Under the pieces are notes generated by a model. The model was not told where the DNA came from. It saw nothing but the letters and a program-made list of their open reading frames with translations, and ran no database searches. From assembly GCA_011605715.1 (NCBI GenBank), contig JAAOZO010000179.1, forward strand, positions 1-23,452: a DNA stretch of 23,452 nucleotides, given 5' to 3'. The position numbers and the translations under genes were made by a program. Source of the stretch: Nitrososphaerota archaeon (GTDB lineage: Archaea > Thermoproteota > EX4484-205 > JAAOZO01). Below, in pieces: positions 6,816 to 14,534 of the stretch (within the stretch, counting starts at the first letter, position 1; each line of letters opens with the position of its first letter).

Positions 6816-7804
6816 TTCTATACATAATAAGAAAAAATGCAGATTACTCTACTTTAAAGGAAAAACTTGAAGCAAGTTCAGCAACGTATAAGTTCATAGA
6901 TCTTTATGGTAAAAGATTAGTCGTGGGTTGGCCCGATTCATGCTTGGTTGGTTTGCAGGATCCATCAATAGAATTAATAGTTAATTCAAGGTCTCCATAC
7001 GTATTGTCTGAGAATAACTGGAAAAAAGAACCTACTATTGTAAACGTAAGTGGCATAGAGATAGGTGGAGAAAAAGTAGTGGTGGCTGCAGGCCCATGTT
7101 CTGTAGAGAGTGAAGAACAGATTGAGTCTGTTGCAAAAGCTATAAAGTCTGCGGGAGCAAAGCTCCTTCGAGGTGGTACTTATAAACCAAGAACAAGTCC
7201 TTATTCCTTTCAAGGTTTAGGATCAGAAGGCATAAGAATCCTTAAGAAAGTTGGAGACTCCTTAGGTCTTCCTATTGTAACTGAAATCCTAGATGTTCGA
7301 AGTTTAGATGTATTTAAGGATGTCGATATGATTCAAGTTGGTGCAAGGAATTCGCAAAATTTTCCTTTGCTGAGAGAATTAGGTAAGTTTGGAAAGCCAG
7401 TCTTGTTGAAGCGAGGGATGAGTACTACAGTAGAAGAGTGGATGGCTTCCGCTGACTATATCTTGTACGAAGGTAATGGAAACGTAGTATTATGCGAACG
7501 AGGAGTTAGAACGTTTGAAAAAGCAACTAGGTTTACACTTGACATAGGTGGAATGGCTGCAGTAAAGCTACTTAGCCACCTTCCAGTTTGTGCTGATCCA
7601 AGTCATTCTGCTGGTAAAAGGGAGTTAGTTCAATCACTTGCGTTAGCTGCTATAGCCGCAGGTGCAGACATGCTCTTGATAGAAGTCCATCCAAATCCTG
7701 AGAAAGCCCTTAGCGACTCAGAACAGCAGCTCACTCCTAATTCTTTTTCATTACTTATGGAAAGGATCAAGGCTCTTGCTAATGTACTTGGTAGGAAGGT
7801 TTAA
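6812..7804 (+). CDS. 3-deoxy-7-phosphoheptulonate (DAHP) synthase, class I-beta
   Basis: A 330-residue enzyme that condenses phosphoenolpyruvate with erythrose 4-phosphate, the committed step of the shikimate pathway. The first 65 or so residues look like the ferredoxin-like regulatory domain found in Thermotoga-type DAHP synthases; in that family the domain carries feedback control by tyrosine or phenylalanine, so similar control is likely here. The TIM barrel begins at about residue 85 with VAAGPCSVES, then KLLRGGTYKPRTSPYSFQG, and shows the C-terminal CADPSHSAGKR metal and phosphate motif. The ATG overlaps the tyrA stop as ATGA. The 3' end shares one base with the aroB start (TAATG). Confidence 0.94.
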   Translation: MILYIIRKNADYSTLKEKLEASSATYKFIDLYGKRLVVGWPDSCLVGLQDPSIELIVNSRSPYVLSENNWKKEPTIVNVSGIEIGGEKVVVAAGPCSVESEEQIESVAKAIKSAGAKLLRGGTYKPRTSPYSFQGLGSEGIRILKKVGDSLGLPIVTEILDVRSLDVFKDVDMIQVGARNSQNFPLLRELGKFGKPVLLKRGMSTTVEEWMASADYILYEGNGNVVLCERGVRTFEKATRFTLDIGGMAAVKLLSHLPVCADPSHSAGKRELVQSLALAAIAAGADMLLIEVHPNPEKALSDSEQQLTPNSFSLLMERIKALANVLGRKV

Positions 7805-8877
7805 TGGTGACTCTCATGAGAATTCTAAGAGAAAACTTTTGTAATTCTTCAGTTGAAGTAAGAGTGGGAAAGAATATAGCTTCTTCAATTTCTGAAATAA
7901 AAGAAAAGAAAGCATTAGTATATCCTCACTCCCTTTCTTTCGTAGTGGAAAAAGTAAAGAATGGTTTAGTTAATTTCGTTGAATTTCAAATTCAAGACGG
8001 TGAGAGTGCAAAGGACATAAGCTTTGCTATTCAAATTCTAGAAACTATGTTCCATGAAGGCTTTACGAGGTCTGACTTTGTGGTTGCAATTGGGGGCGGG
8101 GCAATTACTGATCTTTCAGGTTTTGTAGCTTCAGTCTACATGCGAGGAATAAATTTGGTTAATGTGCCTACTACTTTGCTTGGAATGGTGGATGCTGCAC
8201 TGGGAGGAAAAAATGGTGTCAACTTCAGAGGAATAAAAAATATAATTGGATCTTTCTATCAGCCATCGCTAGTTGTTTCTGACCTCTCATTTCTAGAAAC
8301 TCTTCCAAAAGAGGAGCTATGTAGAGGTATGGCTGAAGTTATAAAATACGGAATCACTTTAGATAAAAACCTTTTCAATTACTTAAGCTGGCATAGAGAT
8401 CAAATTCTCTTAAAAGATAACTCTAAACTAGAGGAAGTAGTGTATAGGTCATCGTTAAACAAGCTGTCAATAGTTAAGGAAGATGAGAGAGAAACAAAGG
8501 GAGTACGAATTGTATTAAACTTTGGGCATACAATAGGCCATGCAATAGAAGCGGCATCTAACTTTAAAGTTCACCATGGAGAAGCAGTCTCAGTTGGAAT
8601 GGTTTGTGAAGCAGAAATTGCTAGGGAACTTGGTTATACAAAAGAGGATGTTGTTGAAGCATTAAAGTTCGTTTTAAAAAGCTATGGTTTACCCGTATCG
8701 CTTGAAGAGCTAAAAGTTAATGTTTCTTCAGATATGCTGCTACTGGCAGTTAAAAAAGATAAAAAAGCAAAGGAAAGCACAATAACTTTACCAGTTCTTG
8801 AAGACATAGGCAGTTGGAAGAAAATTGAAATTTCTTTAGAGGTTATGCAGAAGTGTGTGTTAAAATGTTTGAAATAA
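7804..8877 (+). CDS. aroB: 3-dehydroquinate synthase
   Basis: A 357-residue NAD- and metal-dependent enzyme that cyclises DAHP to 3-dehydroquinate. The NAD-binding GGGAITDLSGFVA is followed by the long conserved run from YMRG to GGKNGVN. The metal ligands appear as the Glu of GMAEVIKYG and the His residues in NFGHTIGHAIE and VHHGEAVS. The length matches bacterial and crenarchaeal AroB. Its presence, with DAHP synthase, shows that the organism uses the classical erythrose-4-phosphate route and not the alternative route of many Euryarchaeota. The first ATG (7804) overlaps the DAHP synthase stop; an ATG at 7816 also fits. Confidence 0.95.
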   Translation: MVTLMRILRENFCNSSVEVRVGKNIASSISEIKEKKALVYPHSLSFVVEKVKNGLVNFVEFQIQDGESAKDISFAIQILETMFHEGFTRSDFVVAIGGGAITDLSGFVASVYMRGINLVNVPTTLLGMVDAALGGKNGVNFRGIKNIIGSFYQPSLVVSDLSFLETLPKEELCRGMAEVIKYGITLDKNLFNYLSWHRDQILLKDNSKLEEVVYRSSLNKLSIVKEDERETKGVRIVLNFGHTIGHAIEAASNFKVHHGEAVSVGMVCEAEIARELGYTKEDVVEALKFVLKSYGLPVSLEELKVNVSSDMLLLAVKKDKKAKESTITLPVLEDIGSWKKIEISLEVMQKCVLKCLK

Positions 8878-9659
8878 ACTACTTCACTAAACTTACTGGT
8901 GTTTTAGGACAAAACATTCAGTATACTCTTTCACCAGTAATTCATAACTATTCTTTTAACAAAATTGGCGTAAATGCAGTATATTTAGCTTTCGACGTAT
9001 CAGAAGAAAAGTTTAACAAGGTTGCGCAAGCACTTATTGATCTTTGCGCAGGTCTTAATGTTACTATACCTTACAAGGAAAGAATAACGAACTTTCTAGA
9101 TGAAATAGATGAAAAGGCAAGAACAATAGGAGCAGTAAATACAATTAGTAACGGGAAAGGATATAACACAGATTATGTCGCAGTACAAAGCTTAGTACTA
9201 GAAAAACTAAAACATATTGACGGTTATTCGTGCCTTGTTTTTGGTGCAGGAGGTGCAGCTAAAGCAGTCGCGTTTGCTTTGGGTGACTTAGGTTGTTCAA
9301 TCTTTGTTCACAATAGAACACCTAAAAGAGGAGAACTTCTTGTAGACATGTTAAATAGAAATGGAATAAAAGCAGAGCTAGCAAAAGAATATAAAAGTGC
9401 AGATATTGTAGTGAACACTGTACCAGTTCAAAATTTTATTAATCCAGCCTACGTAAGTGGGGTTTTAGCCATAGACCTATTATACTCTCCAGTTAACACT
9501 AAGTTCTTAAGGTTGGCTAAACTTAGAGGAATGAAAACCATAAATGGGGTTGAAGTACTCGTTAGGCAAGCTATGGAATCTGAAAAACTATGGTTTGGTA
9601 AGTCGTTAAGCGACAAAGAGGTGGTGGCATACTTAGATGCCAGGAAATTCATTTGGTAA
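8865..9659 (+). CDS. aroE: Shikimate dehydrogenase
   Basis: A 264-residue NADP-dependent enzyme reducing 3-dehydroshikimate to shikimate. The substrate pocket shows QYTLSPVIHN near residue 20, where the usual S-x-S pair reads T-L-S, a conservative change. The catalytic Lys is in NVTIPYKE, the Asn in GAVNTI and the Asp in YNTDY. The nucleotide-binding loop FGAGGAAKA is followed by the NADP-preferring NRTPKR. The ATG at 8865 puts the protein start where family members begin (before NYFTKLTGVLG); a GTG at 8853 is also in frame. The gene overlaps aroB by 13 nt and aroC by 23 nt. Confidence 0.94.
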   Translation: MFEINYFTKLTGVLGQNIQYTLSPVIHNYSFNKIGVNAVYLAFDVSEEKFNKVAQALIDLCAGLNVTIPYKERITNFLDEIDEKARTIGAVNTISNGKGYNTDYVAVQSLVLEKLKHIDGYSCLVFGAGGAAKAVAFALGDLGCSIFVHNRTPKRGELLVDMLNRNGIKAELAKEYKSADIVVNTVPVQNFINPAYVSGVLAIDLLYSPVNTKFLRLAKLRGMKTINGVEVLVRQAMESEKLWFGKSLSDKEVVAYLDARKFIW

Positions 9660-10794
9660 GATGTTTAGAATAACAACATTTGGAGAAAGTCATGGTCCTG
9701 TTGTTGGAGTTGTAGTAGATGGTGTTCCAGCTGGACTTCAGTTAAGTAAGGAAGACATCGAGTTTGAACTATCCTTCAGAAAACCAGGAAAGTCTTTTGT
9801 ATCAGAAAGAAAAGAAATCGATGAACCTGAAATCTTAAGCGGAATTTACAAAGGCAGAACAACCGGAGCTCCTGTAGCGATAGTTGTTAGAAACACTGAT
9901 GTTGATTCTTCGTCCTACGAAGAAATAAGATATAAGCCAAGACCTGGTCATGCAGACCTTGCCTATATTAAGAAATATGGTTATGAAAACTGGGACTATA
10001 GAGGTGGAGGAAGGTCAAGTGCAAGGGAAACTGTTAGCAGAGTTGCAGCTTCAGCTTTAGCAAAAAAACTGCTTATGTTAACTAATACTTGGATTGCAGG
10101 GCATCTTATTAGTTTAGGCCCGATAGAGCTAAATTGTAACGTTAGTTTCGAAGAAATACTTTGTTCCAAGTATAGTCCCTTAAGGTGTAGTAAAAAAGAC
10201 TTCGAAGAAAAGTTTAAAGAACTCGTTAAAGATACGTTAGCAGAAGGTAATAGCTACGGTGGCATTGTTGAAGTCGTAGCAGTAAACCCTCCAGCTGGAC
10301 TAGGAGAACCCGTTTTTGATAAGATAAAAGCAGACTTAGCTAAAGCTATAATGTCAATTCCTGCAGTAGTTGGATTTGAGTATGGCCTTGGGTTTAAAGC
10401 AACTAAGATGAAGGGTAGTGAAGTAAATGATGAAATTATAAAAAAAGGTAACAGTATAGGTTTTAAGTATAATACTTCTGGGGGTATACTAGGTGGAATT
10501 ACAACAGGGGAACCAATTGTAGTAAGATGTGCCTTTAAACCAACAAGCTCTATAAGAATACCTTCTAAAACAGTAAACTTGAGAACCAACGAAGATACTT
10601 TAATATCTGTTAAGGGAAGGCATGATCCCGCAGTTGCAGTAAGAGGAGTATCAGTTGTTGAAGCAATGATGAGTCTAGTACTAGTTGACCATGCCATTAG
10701 GGCTGGTATAGTACCTTCAGTTAAGCTTAACAATAAAGATTCAGAAAAAATAGAGAAAAATTGGAGGCGGTATATAAGCTCATGCAAGCCGTAG
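9637..10794 (+). CDS. aroC: Chorismate synthase
   Basis: A 385-residue FMN-dependent enzyme that removes phosphate from EPSP to give chorismate. The start MPGNSFGKMFRITTFGESHG is the standard family N-terminus, which fixes the ATG at 9637 even though it lies 23 nt inside aroE. Further signatures are RPGHADL, the Arg/Gly-rich GGGRSSARET and the C-terminal GRHDPAVAVRG. The length is normal. Needing reduced FMN, it depends on a flavin reductase from elsewhere. It overlaps aroK by 13 nt. Confidence 0.96.
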   Translation: MPGNSFGKMFRITTFGESHGPVVGVVVDGVPAGLQLSKEDIEFELSFRKPGKSFVSERKEIDEPEILSGIYKGRTTGAPVAIVVRNTDVDSSSYEEIRYKPRPGHADLAYIKKYGYENWDYRGGGRSSARETVSRVAASALAKKLLMLTNTWIAGHLISLGPIELNCNVSFEEILCSKYSPLRCSKKDFEEKFKELVKDTLAEGNSYGGIVEVVAVNPPAGLGEPVFDKIKADLAKAIMSIPAVVGFEYGLGFKATKMKGSEVNDEIIKKGNSIGFKYNTSGGILGGITTGEPIVVRCAFKPTSSIRIPSKTVNLRTNEDTLISVKGRHDPAVAVRGVSVVEAMMSLVLVDHAIRAGIVPSVKLNNKDSEKIEKNWRRYISSCKP

Positions 10795-11585
10795 CATACG
10801 GTGGCGTTTCCATAGTTAATGCAATACCTTCATTCTATGGATCAACAATGGCAATTAACTTGAAAGCTACTGCTTACGTTGAAGAAGGTCCTGAAGATCA
10901 TCCTTCTGAACTCGTAAGAACAATTCTAAATTACTTTCATAAGAAATATAACGTTCCTAGCTTAAGAATAACAATAGACTCTCAAATACCACAAAGAAGT
11001 GGACTTAAGAGTAGCAGTGCTGTTTCTGTTGCTTTAATAAGTGCAATCACAAAGAAATTCAAGATCAAGGTTGACGTCCCAAAACTCTCCTCTTATCTTT
11101 CAATTAAAGCTGGAATCTCAGTGACTGGTGCTTTCGATGATTCTACTGCAGCGTACTATGGTGGAGTAACATTTACTAATAATAAAAGAAGAAAACTACT
11201 CAAGATTACTAATCCTCCAGAGGATTTAGTTTTACTTATACTCCCAAGGAGCAATAGACCAGCTGTTAATCTTAGCGTTCTTCGTAAGCACAAACTAATG
11301 TTTGCAGAAATCTTTAGGTTAGCGTTGTTGGGGGATATAGTAACTGCTATGAAACTAAATGGAATTGCTGTAGCTGAAATACTTGGTTACAGTAAAGCGC
11401 CGATTGAGAAAGCCCTAAAAAAAGGTGCTTTGGCTGCTGGAATTAGCGGAAATGGCCCTTCAGTGTTCGCGCTATGTAAGCGTGGTGAGGAAGGGCCTAT
11501 TTTTGATGAGCTAAACACATTCGGCAATGTATTACTTGCAGAGTGTGTTAAATATGAAGGCAGTTCTATTTCCCTCAACCATTAG
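10782..11585 (+). CDS. aroK: Archaeal shikimate kinase (GHMP family)
   Basis: A 267-residue GHMP-superfamily kinase phosphorylating shikimate with ATP. It is not related to bacterial AroK/AroL; the archaeal type is recognised by AYGGVSIVNAIPS at the N-terminus, the ATP-binding GLKSSSAVSVAL near residue 75, GAFDDSTAAYYGG and the C-terminal GISGNGPSVFAL. The ATG at 10782 follows the strong Shine-Dalgarno ggaggcgg (10763-10770) and matches the family start; a TTG at 10761 is in frame but less likely. Overlaps: 13 nt with aroC and 32 nt with aroA. Confidence 0.93.
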   Translation: MQAVAYGGVSIVNAIPSFYGSTMAINLKATAYVEEGPEDHPSELVRTILNYFHKKYNVPSLRITIDSQIPQRSGLKSSSAVSVALISAITKKFKIKVDVPKLSSYLSIKAGISVTGAFDDSTAAYYGGVTFTNNKRRKLLKITNPPEDLVLLILPRSNRPAVNLSVLRKHKLMFAEIFRLALLGDIVTAMKLNGIAVAEILGYSKAPIEKALKKGALAAGISGNGPSVFALCKRGEEGPIFDELNTFGNVLLAECVKYEGSSISLNH

Positions 11586-12795
11586 GGGCAAAATAAAAGC
11601 TCCTCAGTCCAAGAGCATAGGAATAAGATTAATATTTACTTCATTGTTTAGTGACTTAACTCTAAGAAACTTAACTTATTCTGACGATGTTGAAGCTTCT
11701 ATTAGAGCAGTCACTGCCTTAGGTGCAAAAGTTAATGGTGAAAGGTTTTTAAGGCCAAGAACTCTAAAACTTCATACAAATTTTGTTAATTTTGGAGGCT
11801 CTGGAACAGCTCTTAGAATGTTTATTCCTATTGCAGTAGCTATAGGAGGAAAAGTTACAGTAGACGGAGATGAAACTTTAAGAAAGAGACCTCTATCTGC
11901 TATAGTAAAACTACTAAAGGACAACGAAATCAGTGTTTCTTCAGACCACCTTCCCTTAACGATAGAAGGTAAGCTAAGACATACAGAAGTTGAAATAGAT
12001 GGCTCTGAAAGTAGCCAATATATAACAGGATTGGTGTACGCTCTTCACATTCTTGGAGGAGGAAAAATTAAAGTAAGACCGCCGATAGTTTCTAAAAGCT
12101 ATATAAACTTAACTGTACAAATATTGAAAGAAAGAGGACTAGACTTAAAGTTTGATGGAAACACTATAACTATAGAAGGAGGAGAAATAGTTCCTTACGA
12201 TGGTGATGTTCCGGGAGATTTTTCTCTTTCGTCATTCTATGCTGCAGCATCGATAGCAACTAAAGGGTGCTTAGAAATAAAAAGCCTATACGATCCACCG
12301 AAATTTTTTGGAGACCATAGCATAGTAGAAATTTATAGGCAAATGGGCGCGTACAGTAAGCTAGAAGGTGATTCTTGGATTGTAAGCGGTGAAGACATTA
12401 AAGATAAATTAAAGCCAATAAATATTGACGTTGAAGATGCTCCAGACCTTGCAGTTTCAGTTGCATCTCTTGCTCCTTTTACTTCTGGGAGAACTTCGAT
12501 AACTGGAGTTAAAAGGTTATCTAATAAAGAAAGCAACAGACTTAAAACTATGGCAGAAGCTCTAGGATGTTTTGGCGTTTGTTCATACGCAAAGAATGAA
12601 ACTTTTGTAATAGCTGGAAGTAACAATATTTCAAGAGGTAAAGTTTTATGCCCAAATGATCACAGAATTGCTATGATGGTATCACCACTAGGTTTCTTTG
12701 CCGGAGGTGAAATCGAAAATGCTGACTGCGTTAAAAAAAGTAATCCTAACTTTTGGAACGACTTAATAAAAATAGGAGGAAGAATAAAATTATGA
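11554..12795 (+). CDS. aroA: 5-enolpyruvylshikimate-3-phosphate synthase
   Basis: A 413-residue two-domain enzyme joining phosphoenolpyruvate to shikimate 3-phosphate. Visible are the substrate Lys in APQSKS, the PEP loop FGGSGTALRM (a variant of LGNAGTAMR), the SSQYITG motif, PGDFSLSS with its catalytic Asp, the KESNRL motif and DHRIAMM near the C-terminus. The ATG at 11554 gives the expected short N-terminus; an ATG at 11527 would add nine residues. It overlaps aroK by 32 nt and shares ATGA with aroD. The GSGT loop differs from both plant and common bacterial forms. Confidence 0.94.
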   Translation: MKAVLFPSTIRGKIKAPQSKSIGIRLIFTSLFSDLTLRNLTYSDDVEASIRAVTALGAKVNGERFLRPRTLKLHTNFVNFGGSGTALRMFIPIAVAIGGKVTVDGDETLRKRPLSAIVKLLKDNEISVSSDHLPLTIEGKLRHTEVEIDGSESSQYITGLVYALHILGGGKIKVRPPIVSKSYINLTVQILKERGLDLKFDGNTITIEGGEIVPYDGDVPGDFSLSSFYAAASIATKGCLEIKSLYDPPKFFGDHSIVEIYRQMGAYSKLEGDSWIVSGEDIKDKLKPINIDVEDAPDLAVSVASLAPFTSGRTSITGVKRLSNKESNRLKTMAEALGCFGVCSYAKNETFVIAGSNNISRGKVLCPNDHRIAMMVSPLGFFAGGEIENADCVKKSNPNFWNDLIKIGGRIKL

Positions 12796-13421
12796 AAACT
12801 TTTATAGTTGCATCTTTGCCCGTTAAGTCTCCAAAAGATATTGCTAAGGTTAGAGCCATAAATTCTGATTTTGTTGAACTTAGATTAGATTACATGAACA
12901 GTTTACAACAGATAGATATTAGAGACTTGTTAAAGTTTAAGAGAAAGATAATAGTGACAATTCGTGATGTTAATGAAGGAGGAATAAACTTTATAGACAA
13001 AGAAGAAAAAAGAAACTTATTAATAAAATTATATAAGCATGGAGTTCTTTATGATGTAGAAGCTTCATTTTTAAAGGAGTACTCAGTTCCTTACAGAGGG
13101 AAAATAGTATCGGCTCATTATTTTGGCAGTCTTCCAAGTTTTTTTAAAGTAAGCAAATTAGCAAAGAAATTTACTAAAGGTACTTTTGCTTTTAAAGTTG
13201 CTGTAAATGGAGTTGGAAACTACAGACAACTATTAATTTCTCTTCTTACGATGTCAAGCAATGTTGCTGTTATGCCAATGAACACTAACCCTCTTGAAAG
13301 AATAGCTTTTGCAATCTTGGGTTCAAAGTTAGTGTATGGCTATGTAGAATCTCCAACCGCGCATGGTCAGATGAGCTATATGCAAATAAAACGAATTATG
13401 GGTATCCTTAGTTCTTCTTAA
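12792..13421 (+). CDS. aroD: 3-dehydroquinate dehydratase, type I
   Basis: A 209-residue class I dehydroquinase converting 3-dehydroquinate to 3-dehydroshikimate through a Schiff base. FVELRLDYM and TIRDVNEGG are the early substrate-binding strands, the catalytic His is in IVSAHYFG and the Schiff-base Lys in FAFKVAV. The C-terminal SPTAHGQMSY closes the barrel. Type I fits a cytosolic biosynthetic role. The ATG at 12792 lies in an ATGA overlap with aroA and gives the family-like start MKTFIVASLPVKS; an upstream GTG/ATG-type start would add unrelated residues. It appears to be the last gene of the operon, followed by a 94-bp gap with a new promoter. Confidence 0.93.
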   Translation: MKTFIVASLPVKSPKDIAKVRAINSDFVELRLDYMNSLQQIDIRDLLKFKRKIIVTIRDVNEGGINFIDKEEKRNLLIKLYKHGVLYDVEASFLKEYSVPYRGKIVSAHYFGSLPSFFKVSKLAKKFTKGTFAFKVAVNGVGNYRQLLISLLTMSSNVAVMPMNTNPLERIAFAILGSKLVYGYVESPTAHGQMSYMQIKRIMGILSSS

Positions 13422-13465
13422 AAGTGAAAACTCTCAGGTAAAGTTCTTTCAGTACAATCTTCTTT

Positions 13466-13484
13466 GTGGGAAAATGCTTAATAA
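13466..13484 (+). promoter_or_regulatory. TATA promoter of the small basic protein gene
   Basis: The run gaaaatgcttaataa, with a TATA-like cttaataa at 13477-13484, is centred about 35 nt before the ATG at 13516. It resembles the promoters at 4004 and 17199. Confidence 0.5.
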
Positions 13485-13515
13485 TGAGTACTTCCATTAC
13501 ATCGTTGTACAAAGC

Positions 13516-13767
13516 ATGGAAAAAACAATAGACGAGGTAGAAGCAGAACTTAAGAGAGCAACTGAGTCTAGGGTTAGAGCTATGAAGGCAATATTTAAGT
13601 TTAGAGAAGAGCACGGCGAGAAGTACTTTAAAAGAAGACGCGGAAGAATAAGAAGCGAAGGGGAGCTTCGCAGACTTGCTGAAGCTTGCAGGTTAAACTG
13701 GAAACTTATGGAAGAGGTGGGTCTGATACGACGCGACAGCAACGGAGAAATTGTTGTGAATGTATAA
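13516..13767 (+). CDS. Small basic protein of unknown function
   Basis: An 83-residue charged protein with no family that I recognise. It begins MEKTIDEVEAELKRAT, reads as mostly helical with a likely coiled-coil first half, and has a strongly basic middle (KRRRGRIRSEGELRR) followed by a second helix and a short C-terminal strand (IRRDSNGEIVV). Such a mix could bind nucleic acid, but that is a guess. The ATG at 13516 is preferred because a TATA box lies about 35 nt upstream; an ATG-less extension to 13474 would place the start inside that promoter. It has its own promoter 94 bp after aroD and stops before a decayed region, so it may or may not belong with the degraded nucleotidyltransferase downstream. 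Confidence 0.6.
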   Translation: MEKTIDEVEAELKRATESRVRAMKAIFKFREEHGEKYFKRRRGRIRSEGELRRLAEACRLNWKLMEEVGLIRRDSNGEIVVNV

Positions 13768-13844
13768 TTTCAGAATTTAAGAATCAGTTTACTTCATTTG
13801 CTAGCGAACTATCCTCTGTTAAAGATAGTACTACAAAGTTTCTT

Positions 13845-14202
13845 ATGTTAATGGCTTTTTATAAATACTTTTTTAGAAAGACATTGTCTAGGAAGAATAA
13901 TAATATCTAGAGGCTTTGCTGCTGAATTTTATAGTGGAGGCGGATATAGAACTTTAGATATTGACATTATAGTTGAGGGAGAACCAAATACTGCAACTTT
14001 ATTGAAGAAATTTCTAAAATCCATTGGTTATACCGAATCCAGCAGAGTTTATGTCTCAACACTTTCAAGTCTAGTTGATAAAGCGCTTGATATAGTTGGT
14101 GTAGTTTACGATAAACCTAAATCTCCAATAAAGATAAAAGTAAAAGATTACCATGTTTATATGATTCCTCCAGAGGAAGCCATAGTATATGCTTTGGGTT
14201 CT
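13845..14202 (+). pseudogene. Nucleotidyltransferase-like gene, frameshifted and cut by an IS remnant
   Basis: From 13861 one frame reads IIISRGFAAEFYSGGGYRTLDIDIIVEG, the start of a polymerase-beta-type nucleotidyltransferase fold (an FA-ELYSGG-RT-DID pattern as in DUF6036/AbiEii-like proteins), and continues to YMIPPEEAIVYAL at about 14196. No start codon exists in this frame before TTG 14002; the next frame has ATG 13845 (MLMAFYKYF), so one base shift near 13867-13890 (a T6 tract) is likely. At about 14200 the protein match ends and the last residues of the frame (to TAG 14223) are encoded by the end of an IS605-type remnant. Both ends are therefore broken. Related intact proteins are often toxin or antitoxin-like, but a role cannot be assigned here. 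Confidence 0.65.
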
Positions 14203-14236
14203 GAACTACGTAGTCTTAAATAGACTTTCGTAGTTC
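14203..14236. repeat. Imperfect hairpin at the end of an IS605-family remnant
   Basis: GAACTACG (14203-14210) pairs with CGTAGTTC (14229-14236), and the inner AGTCT (14212-14216) pairs with AGACT (14222-14226), leaving a TAAAT loop. It lies over the tnpB stop codon on the - strand. IS200/IS605 elements carry such subterminal hairpins, recognised by TnpA, so this is probably the right end of the element and marks the insertion point in the nucleotidyltransferase gene. Confidence 0.65.
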
Positions 14237-14533
14237 TGAGGATTCATAAGCCTAGGGCTTCTCTTGAGTTCATTGAAGCCCTCATCGGCCTCCTCCCCCG
14301 TCAGGGTAAACCCACTCCAAGTCTTCATAAGCTCCTCAAAGAGCTTCAAACTTGGAGAAAACTACGATCTGAAGGTACAGGTTCACTGCAGCGTTCAGTT
14401 GTCTATTTATCCTCAACTCACACTTTGAACAAGTGTACGATGCTCCTTTCGGGGCATTAATCTTCCCACATCTGGAGCATCTTTTTGTAGAATTCTTAGG
14501 GTTGAGGATTACAATTATGGATTTATAGCTCAT
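14206..14533 (-). pseudogene. tnpB (IS605 OrfB-type) 3'-end remnant
   Basis: About the last 110 residues of a TnpB protein. Reading leftwards on the - strand: IIVILNPKNSTKRCSRCG, APKGASYTCSKCELRINRQ and NAAVNLYLQ, the zinc-ribbon domain with all four Cys. A one-base shift near 14365 is then needed; the next frame continues SPSLKLFEELMKTWSGF, TLTGEEADEGFNELKRSPR and LMNPQNYESLFKTT to TAG at 14206-14208. That tail is typical of crenarchaeal TnpB as I recall it. The catalytic RuvC-like part upstream is gone: a stop lies just beyond 14533. It is not functional and no tnpA is present. Its zinc-ribbon DNA is almost identical to the remnant at 1-42, in opposite orientation. Confidence 0.85.
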
Positions 14534-14534
14534 A

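Noticed and set aside
10254..10787. A 177-codon open frame on the - strand
   Set aside because: It lies wholly inside aroC, has no ribosome site or family features, and its composition is that of an antisense shadow.
13686..13910. A 74-codon + strand frame after the small basic gene
   Set aside because: Its first third is an alternative frame of the small basic gene; only the part from ATG 13845 may be the frameshifted start of the nucleotidyltransferase.
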